A program made the translations under genes and the position numbers. Shown in pieces: positions 15,014 to 23,357 of a DNA stretch of 24,995 nucleotides. The stretch comes from Actinomycetota bacterium (GTDB taxonomy: Bacteria; Actinomycetota; Geothermincolia; Fen-727; Anoxymicrobiaceae). Under the pieces are notes generated by a model, which saw nothing but the letters and a program-made list of their open reading frames with translations, did not search any database and was not told the origin of the DNA. The stretch's first letter is position 1, and each line of letters opens with the position of its first letter. The stretch covers positions 1 through 24,995 of the forward strand of contig JAENXM010000004.1 in assembly GCA_016649525.1 (NCBI GenBank). The letters run 5' to 3'.

Positions 15014-16147
15014 ATGAAGATTATCCGACGGATGGTCGTAAAAGTAGGCACAGGAATAATCGCGGAGCAATCCGGCCGCATCAGCCGTGACAGGGTGAAG
15101 GGGCTGGTCGACCAGATAGTCGCGGCCCGCAAACGGGGTGTCGACGTAGCGCTCGTTTCGTCCGGGGCGATCGCCGCCGGTCTGGAGAAGATGGGCCTTG
15201 AGAAGAGACCCTCCGATATGGAGTCACTCCAGGCGGTCGCTGCCATCGGGCAGGGACTTCTGGTACACATGTATGCCGATATATTCGCGTTGAGCGGCGT
15301 CAGCGTAGGCCAGGTCCTGCTGACACAGTATGACATGACACACAGGCAGCAGTACCTCAACGCAAAGAATACGCTGGAACGCCTTTTCGAGATGGGTGTC
15401 GTCCCTATCATCAACGAGAACGACACCGTTGCTACCGAGGAGATAAAGTTCGGGGAGAACGACCTTCTGGCCGCCCTCGTCGCCTCACTTGCCGGAGCCG
15501 ATCTATTGGTGCTCCTGACGGATACCGCTGGCCTTCATACGGCTGACCCGCGGAAGCACGAGGGAGCAACTCTACTGAGGCGGGTCGATCGCATCACCGA
15601 GGAGGTAGAGGATTTCGGTGGGGATGCAGGAAGCCATCTGGGTTCCGGGGGGATGTCCTCGAAGGTTCAGGCCGCGAAGATAGCGGTTTCATCAGGGGTC
15701 CGCGCAGTCATCGGTGATGGACGCTCGCCCGGAATCGTCGCGGACATACTCGATGGCAAAGAAGTGGGTACTTTTTTCCCTGCCGCGAAGAAGGTCAGGT
15801 CGAAGAAGCACTGGATAGGGTACGCCAAGAAGTCGAGCGGGCGCCTGGTGATCGATGACGGTGCAGCGAAGGCGGTGAGGGAGGCGGGGAAAAGCCTCCT
15901 GCCCGCGGGGGTGGTCGAGGTGGAAGGGGACTTCCAGATCGGAGACGCGCTGGACATAGCCGACCGGAAAGGCAAAGTGATAGGAAGAGGCCTTTCGAAC
16001 TACGGCGCTGCCGAGGCGAAACGGATAACGGGCCTTCGAAGCGACGAGATAGCGGAGATCCTTGGCGAGAGGGCCGAGGAGATGATTCACAGAGATCTGA
16101 TGGTCGTCTACGAGGATGATGGTCCTCTCTCCAGAGAAGAAGGATAA
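15014..16147 (+). CDS. proB: Glutamate 5-kinase ProB
   Basis: ProB phosphorylates glutamate, the first and proline-inhibited step of proline synthesis. The amino acid kinase domain shows VVKVGTG, SSGAIAAGLEKMG, INENDTVATEEIKFGENDLLAA and GSGGMSSKVQAA. A C-terminal PUA domain follows (from about residue 275, GRLVIDDGAAKAVREAGKSLLPAG), as in the two-domain form of E. coli. The frame is open from 14939 inside obg; GAGG (15004-15007) places the start at ATG 15014 (377 residues), with ATG 15008 as an alternative. The gene ends 40 bases before proA. Confidence 0.95.
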   Translation: MKIIRRMVVKVGTGIIAEQSGRISRDRVKGLVDQIVAARKRGVDVALVSSGAIAAGLEKMGLEKRPSDMESLQAVAAIGQGLLVHMYADIFALSGVSVGQVLLTQYDMTHRQQYLNAKNTLERLFEMGVVPIINENDTVATEEIKFGENDLLAALVASLAGADLLVLLTDTAGLHTADPRKHEGATLLRRVDRITEEVEDFGGDAGSHLGSGGMSSKVQAAKIAVSSGVRAVIGDGRSPGIVADILDGKEVGTFFPAAKKVRSKKHWIGYAKKSSGRLVIDDGAAKAVREAGKSLLPAGVVEVEGDFQIGDALDIADRKGKVIGRGLSNYGAAEAKRITGLRSDEIAEILGERAEEMIHRDLMVVYEDDGPLSREEG

Positions 16148-16187
16148 ACCTGCCGTTCGCACAAGACGAGCACCGGAGGTATCTTTG

Positions 16188-17435
16188 ATGAGCGATATAG
16201 AGGAACTTGCGCGAAGGTCGAAAGCGGCGGCTGCAGGACTCGCTACCATCAACACCGAGCAGAAGGATAAAGCTCTCCTTGCCATGGCCGACGCGCTGGA
16301 GCAGAAGATGGCTGTGATCCTCGAGCAGAACGAGGAGGACCTCTCCGCTGGGCGCGGGCAGGGCATTTCCCCGGCCCTCCTGGACAGGCTAACGCTGAGC
16401 GAGTCACGCGTCAGGGAGATGGCCGACGGGCTGAGGGAAGTGGCGACCCTGCGGGATCCGGTGGGGGAGATCGTTGACGGGTGGAAGCTTCCCAACGGAC
16501 TGGTAGTCGAGAAGGTAAGGGTGCCGCTGGGGGTCATAGGGATCATCTACGAGGCGCGTCCTAACGTGACGGTAGACGCCGCAGGCCTCTGCATAAAGAG
16601 CGGGAACGCCGTCATCCTCAGAGGTAGCTCGAGTGCAATAAACTCGAACAGCGTACTCGTTGGGATAATAGCCGGGGCTGCAGAGAAGGCGGGCCTCCCG
16701 AAGGACGCGGTGCAGCTGGTGGAGTCCACAGACCGCGAGTCAGCTCGCGAGCTGATGCGGCTTCACGGACTGATAGACGTGCTTATTCCGCGCGGCGGCG
16801 AGGGGTTGATCCGGACGGTTGTGGAGAACTCGACCGTTCCCGTGATCGAGACGGGGGTTGGAAACTGCCACGTCTACGTCGATAAGGGAGCGGACATAGC
16901 CATGGCGACGGATATAGTCGTAAACGCAAAAACACAGAGGCCCGGTGTCTGCAATGCTTGCGAGACGCTGCTGGTCCATAGAGACATCGCTGAGGAATTC
17001 CTTAACGCTGTATACAAACCACTCACCGAGAGCGGGGTGATCCTGCGGGGCTGCCCGGTTACGCGAAAGATACTAAATGGAGTGGCGGAGGCGACGGAAG
17101 AGGACTGGTGCACCGAGTATCTGGACCTCATCCTGGCGATGAAGGTCGTTGAGAGCCTTGAAGAGGCGATAGGGCACATCAGCCGGTACGGCTCTTCCCA
17201 CTCTGAGGCGATCGTGACCAATGACTACACGAGGGGAAAGCGTTTCGTCGAGGAGGTCGACTCATCCGCTGTCTATGTGAACGCTTCAACCCGTTTCACA
17301 GATGGCGGGCAGTTCGGTATGGGTGCGGAGATAGGGATCAGCACACAGAAACTACACGCGCGCGGTCCAATGAGCCTCCCCGAGCTTACAACCACGAAGT
17401 TCGTCATATACGGTACAGGCCAGGTGCGCAGGTAG
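16188..17435 (+). CDS. proA: Glutamate-5-semialdehyde dehydrogenase ProA
   Basis: ProA reduces glutamyl-5-phosphate with NADPH to the semialdehyde, which cyclises towards proline. This aldehyde-dehydrogenase-fold protein has the catalytic Cys255 in QRPGVCNACETLL, with another Cys at 258, and typical VPLGVIGIIYEARPNVT and ESTDRESARELM. The frame is open from 16116 inside proB, but GGAGG (16175-16179) lies 8 bases before ATG 16188, giving a normal 415 residues. It is paired with ProB, and the two enzymes are thought to channel the unstable acyl phosphate. ProC is not in the window. Confidence 0.96.
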   Translation: MSDIEELARRSKAAAAGLATINTEQKDKALLAMADALEQKMAVILEQNEEDLSAGRGQGISPALLDRLTLSESRVREMADGLREVATLRDPVGEIVDGWKLPNGLVVEKVRVPLGVIGIIYEARPNVTVDAAGLCIKSGNAVILRGSSSAINSNSVLVGIIAGAAEKAGLPKDAVQLVESTDRESARELMRLHGLIDVLIPRGGEGLIRTVVENSTVPVIETGVGNCHVYVDKGADIAMATDIVVNAKTQRPGVCNACETLLVHRDIAEEFLNAVYKPLTESGVILRGCPVTRKILNGVAEATEEDWCTEYLDLILAMKVVESLEEAIGHISRYGSSHSEAIVTNDYTRGKRFVEEVDSSAVYVNASTRFTDGGQFGMGAEIGISTQKLHARGPMSLPELTTTKFVIYGTGQVRR

Positions 17436-17473
17436 TAGAGGAGGACGTACAGAGGGGCTGTGTTTCACGTGTA

Positions 17474-17502
17474 TTGCATATATATTCATATTAATGTATA
17501 AT
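17474..17502 (+). promoter_or_regulatory. Promoter of the arg operon
   Basis: TTGCAT (17474-17479), 17 bases, then a perfect TATAAT (17497-17502): the best promoter match in the window. It lies in the 104-base gap between proA and argC, which is very AT-rich. Transcription would begin around 17509, about 30 bases before the argC start. An ARG-box-like site overlaps it. Confidence 0.65.
17475..17488. promoter_or_regulatory. ARG-box-like operator for ArgR
   Basis: TGCATATATATTCA fits the ArgR operator pattern TGAAT-WWWW-ATTCA with a single mismatch in the half-sites (TGCAT for TGAAT). It covers the -35 and part of the spacer of the arg promoter, so bound ArgR would block RNA polymerase. A further half-site-like ATATGCATTA (17501-17510) mirrors TATTGCATAT (17472-17481) with one mismatch, hinting at a second contact on the other side of the promoter. 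argR itself is in the operon, so autoregulation is likely. Confidence 0.55.
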
Positions 17503-17539
17503 ATGCATTAGCCATAACGAAATTCTTATGGAGGTAGTC

Positions 17540-18580
17540 TTGATAAGTGCTGGAATAATAGGCGCGTCAGGTTATACAGGAGCGGAGCTTCTAAGGATAC
17601 TGGCGCAACATCCGGAGATGGAAGTCACCTTAGCTACGGCGCGCGAGTACAGCGGTGAGAGGATATCCGCACTTTATCCCTCTCTGGGTGAGTTCTATGA
17701 CGATGAGTTCAGGACATATGAGGAGAACGAGGTAAAAACGGAGTGCGATGCAGTCTTCATCGGTCTTCCGCACGGCGAGAGCATGAAGATCGTCCCTGGA
17801 CTCATGGCGACAGACAAGAAGATAGTCGACCTCTCTGCAGACTTTCGCTTTGATGAACCGGCCGTCTACGAGAAATGGTATGGTACTCCACATTCTTGCC
17901 CCGAACTGCTGAGAGAGGCTGTGTACGGCCTTCCCGAGTCGAACAGGAAAAAAATCGCAGGCGCGCAGCTTGTTGCCAACCCCGGATGTTATCCAACGGC
18001 TGTTGCGCTGGGCCTGCTTCCCCTGGTGAAGGTATCACTTGTAGCGGGCACAGTGTTCATAGACGCGAAAAGTGGCGTATCCGGGGCGGGCCGAAAGCTG
18101 ACGCTCCAGACGCACTTCCCGCAGTTGGCTGACGGTGTTGTCCCCTACGCTGTCTCGGGACACAGGCATCAGCCGGAAATGGAGTTATTGCTTGCGGGGG
18201 CGTCGGGGCACAGCATCTTTCCCGTCGTGTTCGTCCCGCATCTCGTCCCGATGAACAGAGGGATTCTATGTACCATGTATGTAACTTTGAACGACGGAAT
18301 GGGCGACAGCGAGATATGGGATTTGTATAATGACGCCTATAGTGCTGAGGCGTTCGTCCACATGCTGAAAGCAGGCGAATGTCCACAGACAAAGGCGGTA
18401 CAGGGAAGCAACAATTGTCATATCGGTCTGGCGGCAGTCCTCGACGGGAAAGGGCTGATCGTGATGAGCGCTATAGATAATCTGGTCAAAGGCGCTTCGG
18501 GACAGGCGGTACAGAACATGAACCTGTTGTGCGGCCTTCCCGAGGATACAGGCCTCCTGGTGCCGGGCCTATTTCCGTGA
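17540..18580 (+). CDS. argC: N-acetyl-gamma-glutamyl-phosphate reductase ArgC
   Basis: ArgC reduces N-acetylglutamyl phosphate with NADPH, the third step of arginine synthesis. GIIGASGYTGAELLRIL forms the N-terminal nucleotide site, Cys150 in VANPGCYPTA is the catalytic thiol, and SGAGRK, GHRHQPEM and VPHLVPMNRGI are family signatures. The frame opens at ATG 17528, but GGAGG at 17530-17534 overlaps that codon and is correctly spaced (5 bases) for TTG 17540, giving MISAGIIGASGYTG and 346 residues. It is the first gene of the arginine operon, downstream of a promoter with an ArgR-like operator. Confidence 0.96.
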   Translation: MISAGIIGASGYTGAELLRILAQHPEMEVTLATAREYSGERISALYPSLGEFYDDEFRTYEENEVKTECDAVFIGLPHGESMKIVPGLMATDKKIVDLSADFRFDEPAVYEKWYGTPHSCPELLREAVYGLPESNRKKIAGAQLVANPGCYPTAVALGLLPLVKVSLVAGTVFIDAKSGVSGAGRKLTLQTHFPQLADGVVPYAVSGHRHQPEMELLLAGASGHSIFPVVFVPHLVPMNRGILCTMYVTLNDGMGDSEIWDLYNDAYSAEAFVHMLKAGECPQTKAVQGSNNCHIGLAAVLDGKGLIVMSAIDNLVKGASGQAVQNMNLLCGLPEDTGLLVPGLFP

Positions 18581-18611
18581 CAAATGTTCGACTCGACGGG
18601 CGGTGGTCTAA

Positions 18612-19829
18612 ATGCAGGGCGTGAATTTTGAAAGGATACTTGGAGGGGTCTGCGCACCGGAGGGATTCCTGGCCTCCGCGGTATCGTGCGGGATCAAGGG
18701 AAACGGGGAGCTCGACCTGGCGCTCCTTTATTCCGAGCTCCCGGCGGTCGCGGCGGGAGTGTTCACCACGAACGAGCTCGAGGCGGCCCCGGTGACTTAC
18801 AGCCGGAAGGGTATCGCGGAAAAGGCGGCCAGGGCAGTGGTCATCAACAGCGGCAACGCGAACTCGATGACCGGGAAGCGCGGCCTGGCCGATGCCGAGG
18901 CGATGGCCACGGCCGTGGAGAAGGATCTCAGCCTGTCCTCCGGACAGGTGCTCGTCGCTTCCACAGGGCCGATAGGCGAATACCTCCCCATGGAAAAGGT
19001 GGCAAACGGCATAAAGCAGGCGGTCGCGGAATTGAGTCCCGGGGGAAACACCGACGCGTCAAAGGGCATAATGACGACGGACACCTATCCCAAGGAGCTC
19101 GCGGTCGAGATGGAGATAGCAGGTAATGTCGTAAGGATGGGAGCGATGGCCAAGGGAGCGGGGATGATCCACCCGGACCTGGCGACGATGATCGTGGTGA
19201 TTACTACCGACGTTGAGCTCGACGCGGATGTGATGCAGGACTGGTTGAGCAAGGCTGTCGAGTGGTCCTTCAACCGCATCTCGGTGGACGGTGACCAGTC
19301 AACCAACGACACCGTCCTCATGCTTGCGAACGGCGCCGCTTTCCCGGAGGGCCACAGCCTCAACGGTGAGGAGGGGGAGCTTTTCTTCAAGGCACTCTGC
19401 TGGCTGACCGCCAACCTGGCCATGGCCCTCGTCAAGGACGGGGAGGGCGCGACGAAGTTCTTGAGGATCGTGGTCAACGGCGCGAGGGATGACGAAGAGG
19501 CCGTGCAGGTCGCCCGCTCGATAGCCAACTCCAACCTTGTAAAGTGTTCGTTCTACGGCGGCATTCCGAACTGGGGCAGGATCGCCTCCGCCGCCGGCAG
19601 CGCCGGCGTCACCCTCGAACGCGGCAAGATTGACATATTCATTGGAGAGAGTCTGGTTGTGTCCGGAGGCGAGCCCGCGGGGGCGGACACCAGGGATATC
19701 GAGAAGCTGTTGAAGCGGGAAGAGGTCGAGATAACCCTCGATCTGGGTCTCGGAAGCGGTTCGGCTTATTTCCTGACGACGGACCTGTCGACCGATTACG
19801 TAAAGATGAACGCAAGCGAGATAACCTGA
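18612..19829 (+). CDS. argJ: Glutamate N-acetyltransferase ArgJ
   Basis: ArgJ moves the acetyl group from N-acetylornithine to glutamate, recycling it; many ArgJ proteins also use acetyl-CoA and so replace ArgA. The precursor self-cleaves before the Thr of KGAGMIHPDLATM, here Thr192, to give alpha and beta chains. Other motifs are GGVCAPEGF, VINSGNANSMTG and STGPIGEYLPMEK, whose Thr-Gly should form the oxyanion hole. The 405-residue length is normal. ATG 18612 has only a weak Shine-Dalgarno (GGCGGTGG). Whether it is mono- or bifunctional cannot be read from the sequence, though no argA is visible in the operon. Confidence 0.95.
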   Translation: MQGVNFERILGGVCAPEGFLASAVSCGIKGNGELDLALLYSELPAVAAGVFTTNELEAAPVTYSRKGIAEKAARAVVINSGNANSMTGKRGLADAEAMATAVEKDLSLSSGQVLVASTGPIGEYLPMEKVANGIKQAVAELSPGGNTDASKGIMTTDTYPKELAVEMEIAGNVVRMGAMAKGAGMIHPDLATMIVVITTDVELDADVMQDWLSKAVEWSFNRISVDGDQSTNDTVLMLANGAAFPEGHSLNGEEGELFFKALCWLTANLAMALVKDGEGATKFLRIVVNGARDDEEAVQVARSIANSNLVKCSFYGGIPNWGRIASAAGSAGVTLERGKIDIFIGESLVVSGGEPAGADTRDIEKLLKREEVEITLDLGLGSGSAYFLTTDLSTDYVKMNASEIT

Positions 19830-19830
19830 A

Positions 19831-19839
19831 AGGTGATCC
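19831..19839 (+). promoter_or_regulatory. Extended ribosome binding site deciding the argB start
   Basis: AGGTGATCC matches nine bases of the complement of the usual 16S rRNA 3' end (GGATCACCT). With the AGG core at 19831-19833, the GTG at 19842 has 8-base spacing, whereas GTG 19833 lies inside the site itself. This fixes 19842 as the argB start. Confidence 0.6.
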
Positions 19840-19841
19840 GG

Positions 19842-20717
19842 GTGGCTGAAGAACAGGACGTGCCGCTCAAGGCGAGGGTTCTCACCGAGGTCCTGCCCTA
19901 TATAAAGAGGCATCGGGGCAAGACCGTCGTAATCAAGTTCGGCGGCAACGCGATGGAGAGCGAGCAGATCCGGGAGATGTTCGCCTCTGACGTCGTCCTC
20001 ATGCGATATGTCGGTATAAACCCGGTGATAGTGCACGGCGGCGGCCCCCAGATAACCAGTTACATGGAGAGGTTGTCAAAGGAAGTCAACTTCATCCAAG
20101 GGCACCGGGTGACAGACTCCGAGACGATGGAGATCGCGAAGATGGTCCTGGTCGGCAAGGTCAACAAGGAGATCGTATCGCTGATAAACCGCCACGGTAC
20201 CCTTGCGATGGGGCTCTCCGGCGAGGACGGGAACCTGATCATGGCAAAAAAACGACTCGCCCCTGACGGCTCCGACCTCGGCTGGGTGGGTGAGGTGGAG
20301 TCGGTTAACAGGGCGATAATCGAGCAGCTCGTGGGCTTTGAGCTGATACCGGTGATAGCTTCAGTGGGCAGTGACGCGGACGGAAACAGCTACAATATAA
20401 ACGCTGATACGGTGGCGGGAGAGGTCGCGTCATCCCTGAAGGCTGACAAGATAATATACCTGACCAACGTCAAGGGTATCACGGCTCAGAACGGTCTTGT
20501 GAGCAGGCTTGATGATAGAGAAAGCCGCGCGATGCTTGAAAGGGGCGATATCTCCGAGGGGATGATCCCGAAGGTCGAGAGCTGCGTGAAAGCGCTCGAG
20601 GCGGGCGTGAACCGTGCGCACATAATCGACGGGACGGCCGAGCATGCCCTGCTTCTGGAGGTCTTCACAGATGAGGGCGTGGGGACGATGATCGTGGGCG
20701 ACCTGGACGCGGACTGA
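19842..20717 (+). CDS. argB: Acetylglutamate kinase ArgB
   Basis: ArgB phosphorylates N-acetylglutamate. This amino-acid-kinase-fold protein shows VIKFGGNAM, PVIVHGGGPQI, QGHRVTD and NINADTVAGEVASSL. The N-terminal helix (LKARVLTEVLPYIKR) ahead of the kinase core is typical of the hexameric, arginine-inhibited type and is missing from the arginine-insensitive E. coli enzyme, so feedback inhibition is likely. GTG 19842 is chosen over GTG 19833 from the ribosome site, giving 291 residues. It lies 12 bases after argJ. Confidence 0.96.
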   Translation: MAEEQDVPLKARVLTEVLPYIKRHRGKTVVIKFGGNAMESEQIREMFASDVVLMRYVGINPVIVHGGGPQITSYMERLSKEVNFIQGHRVTDSETMEIAKMVLVGKVNKEIVSLINRHGTLAMGLSGEDGNLIMAKKRLAPDGSDLGWVGEVESVNRAIIEQLVGFELIPVIASVGSDADGNSYNINADTVAGEVASSLKADKIIYLTNVKGITAQNGLVSRLDDRESRAMLERGDISEGMIPKVESCVKALEAGVNRAHIIDGTAEHALLLEVFTDEGVGTMIVGDLDAD

Positions 20718-20728
20718 GGTGAAGCCTG

Positions 20729-21925
20729 ATGGACGAACGGCTTGAGCTTATAGAACAAAAAGATGACCGGTACGTGATGAAAACTTACAAACGCCTCCCG
20801 GTCGCTTTCGTAAAAGGAGAGGGGGTACGACTCTGGGATACGGACGGAAGGGAATATCTCGATCTGGTAAGCGGCCTCGGCGTCGCGATTCTCGGACACT
20901 GTCATCCGAGAGTGACAGGTGCTATCAACCGGCAGGCGGGCGAGTTGCTGCACACCACGAACCTCTACTACATCGAGCCTCAGGCGGAACTTGCGGAGTT
21001 GCTGGTCGAGAACTCTTTTAAGGGCAAGTGTTTTTTTGCGAACTCGGGTGCGGAGGCGAACGAAGGTGCGATAAAGATTGCAAGGAAGCACCACCGCTTG
21101 CTCGGGGATCCCAGGACAAAGGTTGTCTGCGTGGAGGGGTCCTTCCATGGCCGCACACTTGCAGCGATGTCTGCTACTGGCCAGCCTTCCAGGTGGGGAC
21201 CGTTCGAGCCGGTCGTACCCGGCTTCGTGCACGTGCCGCTTAACGATACGGGGGCTCTCGAGAAAGAGATTGACGAGGACACCGCCGCGGTGATGCTGGA
21301 GCCGATACAGGGCGAGTCGGGCATCAGGCCGGCCGGTGATGATTTCATGAAGGCGGCCCGGGACGCATGCGATGCTACCGGCGCTTTGTTGATCGTTGAC
21401 GAGGTGCAGTCGGGTCTCGGACGGACCGGGGACATGTTCGCATACGAACACTCCGGTGTGCGTCCCGATATCATGACCCTGGCAAAGGGTCTTGCGAACG
21501 GGATTCCAGCGGCGTGCTTCATTGCCGCGGGCTCGTTCGGCGATGTGTTTGCCCCCGGCGACCACGGGAGCACGTTCGGGGGAGGATTCCTTGCATGTGC
21601 CGCCTCGGTGGAGACCATCAAGGTGCTTCTTGAGGAGGACCTGAAGGCGAGCGCGGAGCGTGTTGGAAAGGTACTGTTCGAGCGTCTGGAGGCAATGGTT
21701 GACAGGGTCCCGGCGGTGAAGGAAGTACGGGGCCGCGGGCTGATGCTTGCGATACAGCTTGACGGCGATAAGGCGAGGGAGGCTGTACTGGGATGCCTGG
21801 AACGGGGGGTGTTGGCGAACGACGTGACGCCAAGCGCGGTTCGGATCCTCCCCCCCCTGATTATCGACGAGGAGGAGGCGCTCGGGGGGCTCGAGGTCCT
21901 TGAGGGGGTACTCTCCGGCCTCTAG
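20729..21925 (+). CDS. argD: Acetylornithine aminotransferase ArgD
   Basis: This class III, PLP-dependent aminotransferase converts N-acetylglutamate semialdehyde to N-acetylornithine using glutamate. Lys253 in TLAKGLANGIP is the PLP-binding lysine, the preceding LIVDEVQSGLGRTG holds the cofactor Asp, and FANSGAEANEGAIKIAR and GSFHGRT bind phosphate and substrate. The 398-residue length fits ArgD. ATG 20729 follows GAGGTGA, 11 bases after argB. Related ornithine or lysine-pathway aminotransferases look similar, but the operon context settles the role; some ArgD enzymes also serve as DapC. Confidence 0.95.
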   Translation: MDERLELIEQKDDRYVMKTYKRLPVAFVKGEGVRLWDTDGREYLDLVSGLGVAILGHCHPRVTGAINRQAGELLHTTNLYYIEPQAELAELLVENSFKGKCFFANSGAEANEGAIKIARKHHRLLGDPRTKVVCVEGSFHGRTLAAMSATGQPSRWGPFEPVVPGFVHVPLNDTGALEKEIDEDTAAVMLEPIQGESGIRPAGDDFMKAARDACDATGALLIVDEVQSGLGRTGDMFAYEHSGVRPDIMTLAKGLANGIPAACFIAAGSFGDVFAPGDHGSTFGGGFLACAASVETIKVLLEEDLKASAERVGKVLFERLEAMVDRVPAVKEVRGRGLMLAIQLDGDKAREAVLGCLERGVLANDVTPSAVRILPPLIIDEEEALGGLEVLEGVLSGL

Positions 21926-21945
21926 AACAAAGTGGGAGTGGTAAC

Positions 21946-22878
21946 TTGGTCAAGCACAAATTGCGCGGAGCTGATTTCTTAAGTCTTAAATCCCTCGACG
22001 GTGGAGAGCTCGAGGCGCTCATTGAAGATTCCATGAGGCTCAAGCAGGAAGGTGTAAAGGGACATCGCCCGCTGGCAAACAAGGTCATAGGCCTCCTCTT
22101 CGAGAAGCCCTCGACCCGGACCCGGGTATCGTTCGAGGTGGCGGTACTGCGGCTCGGGGGCTACCCAATGGTCCTCATAGGTCAGGGTCTACAGCTTGAC
22201 CGCGGTGAGAGCATAGAGGATACGGGGAGGGTGCTTTCCAGGTATGTCGATGGGTTGGTCGTACGCACCTTCGGCCAGGACAGGCTCGAGGCGCTCGCCG
22301 GTTCATCCGGGATGCCCGTTGTGAATGCCCTTTCAGACCAGTGCCATCCCTGCCAGGCCCTGGCGGATATGCTGACGGTTCAAGAGTACAAAGGAAGTCT
22401 GAAGGGACTGAAGCTAGCGTATATTGGAGATGGCAACAACGTGACCCACTCTTTGATGAGGGCGGGCACCAAGCTGGGGATGAACGTCTCTGTCGCAACG
22501 CCCAAGGGGCGCGAACCGCTGGATTTTATCATCGAGGAATGCCGCGAGTACTGTGACATATACGGTAGCTCGCTCGAGTTGGGGAACGACCCGGCAACCT
22601 GCGCGGCAGAGGCGGATGTCCTTTATACGGACGTATGGGTGAGTATGGGAGCGAGCGAACAGGACAAGAGGGACCTGGATGAGTTCATGCCGTTCCAGGT
22701 CAACCAGGGCATGCTATCGCTCGCGGGTGAAGACGTCATGGTCATGCACTGTCTGCCGGCGCACAGGGGTGAGGAGATCACCGATGAGGTAATCGATGGA
22801 AGCCACTCCGCCGTATGGGACCAGGCCGAGAACCGCCTTCACGCCCAGGTCGCACTTCTAAGCATGATCTTCGGCTAG
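21946..22878 (+). CDS. argF: Ornithine carbamoyltransferase ArgF
   Basis: ArgF makes citrulline from ornithine and carbamoyl phosphate. The carbamoyl-phosphate site STRTR lies in FEKPSTRTRVSFEVA. DQCHPCQALADMLT follows, and HCLPAHRGEEI with its Cys is the ornithine-binding signature, which distinguishes it from aspartate carbamoyltransferase. The 310 residues are typical of the trimeric enzyme. The TTG start at 21946 has GGGAG about 8 bases upstream. It lies 20 bases after argD. Confidence 0.96.
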   Translation: MVKHKLRGADFLSLKSLDGGELEALIEDSMRLKQEGVKGHRPLANKVIGLLFEKPSTRTRVSFEVAVLRLGGYPMVLIGQGLQLDRGESIEDTGRVLSRYVDGLVVRTFGQDRLEALAGSSGMPVVNALSDQCHPCQALADMLTVQEYKGSLKGLKLAYIGDGNNVTHSLMRAGTKLGMNVSVATPKGREPLDFIIEECREYCDIYGSSLELGNDPATCAAEADVLYTDVWVSMGASEQDKRDLDEFMPFQVNQGMLSLAGEDVMVMHCLPAHRGEEITDEVIDGSHSAVWDQAENRLHAQVALLSMIFG

Positions 22879-22887
22879 GTGGTTGTC

Positions 22888-23343
22888 TTGAAGCGACAGA
22901 GGCAGGAAGCGATCATTCAGAAGGTCAAGGCGGGCGAGGTCACCAGCCAGAGGCAGCTGGTCGAGCTTCTCTCGAAGGAAGGTTACCGTGTGAGCCAGAC
23001 CACTGTCTCGAGGGACCTCGAGGAACTGGGGCTGGCGAAGGGTCGCGACGCCAACGGGAGGGTGCGCTACGGGAATGTCGACAGCTTGCGTGGCGGAACG
23101 GAGCCGAAGAGCAGGCTGCGGAGGATGGCTCCGGATTTCCTGCTCACCGCAGAGCCGACGGGAAACCTCGTCGTGTTGAAGACTGCTATCGGGAACGCCC
23201 AGGGTCTGGCGGCGGCGATTGACGCCGCCGTGCTGGAAGGAGTGGCGGGGACCGTCGCGGGAGACGACACCATTCTCGTTGTCTGCTCAAGCGGAACGAG
23301 CAGCAGGAAGATCGGCCGGCAGATAATGAAGTTCGCCGTGTAG
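22888..23343 (+). CDS. argR: Arginine repressor ArgR
   Basis: ArgR is a hexameric, arginine-dependent regulator of the arg genes. The N-terminal winged-helix domain contains SQTTVSRDLEELGL (Ser41-Arg42, the conserved DNA-contact pair). The C-terminal domain has the arginine-binding VAGDDTILVV. The frame is open from GTG 22879, directly after the argF stop, but AGGTGGT (22877-22883) is better spaced for TTG 22888, giving MKRQRQEAII and 151 residues. Placed inside the operon it probably controls, it should act at the operator near 17475-17488. Confidence 0.95.
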   Translation: MKRQRQEAIIQKVKAGEVTSQRQLVELLSKEGYRVSQTTVSRDLEELGLAKGRDANGRVRYGNVDSLRGGTEPKSRLRRMAPDFLLTAEPTGNLVVLKTAIGNAQGLAAAIDAAVLEGVAGTVAGDDTILVVCSSGTSSRKIGRQIMKFAV

Positions 23344-23357
23344 CAGAGGTGAGGCGA

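Noticed and set aside
14149..15426. 425-codon open frame on the - strand across obg and proB
   Set aside because: It is antisense to two well-conserved genes, its translation shows no recognisable family, and long antisense frames are expected in GC-rich DNA.
17459..17500. Short frame MFHVYCIYIHINV upstream of argC as an arginine leader peptide
   Set aside because: It lies across the predicted promoter itself, contains no arginine codons, and has poor ribosome-site spacing.
19299..20036. 245-codon open frame on the - strand across argJ and argB
   Set aside because: It lies antisense to conserved coding sequence and has a His/Arg-rich composition typical of out-of-frame translation.
20486..21565. 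359-codon open frame on the - strand across argB and argD
   Set aside because: It is a shadow of conserved arg genes with no plausible ribosome site or domain.
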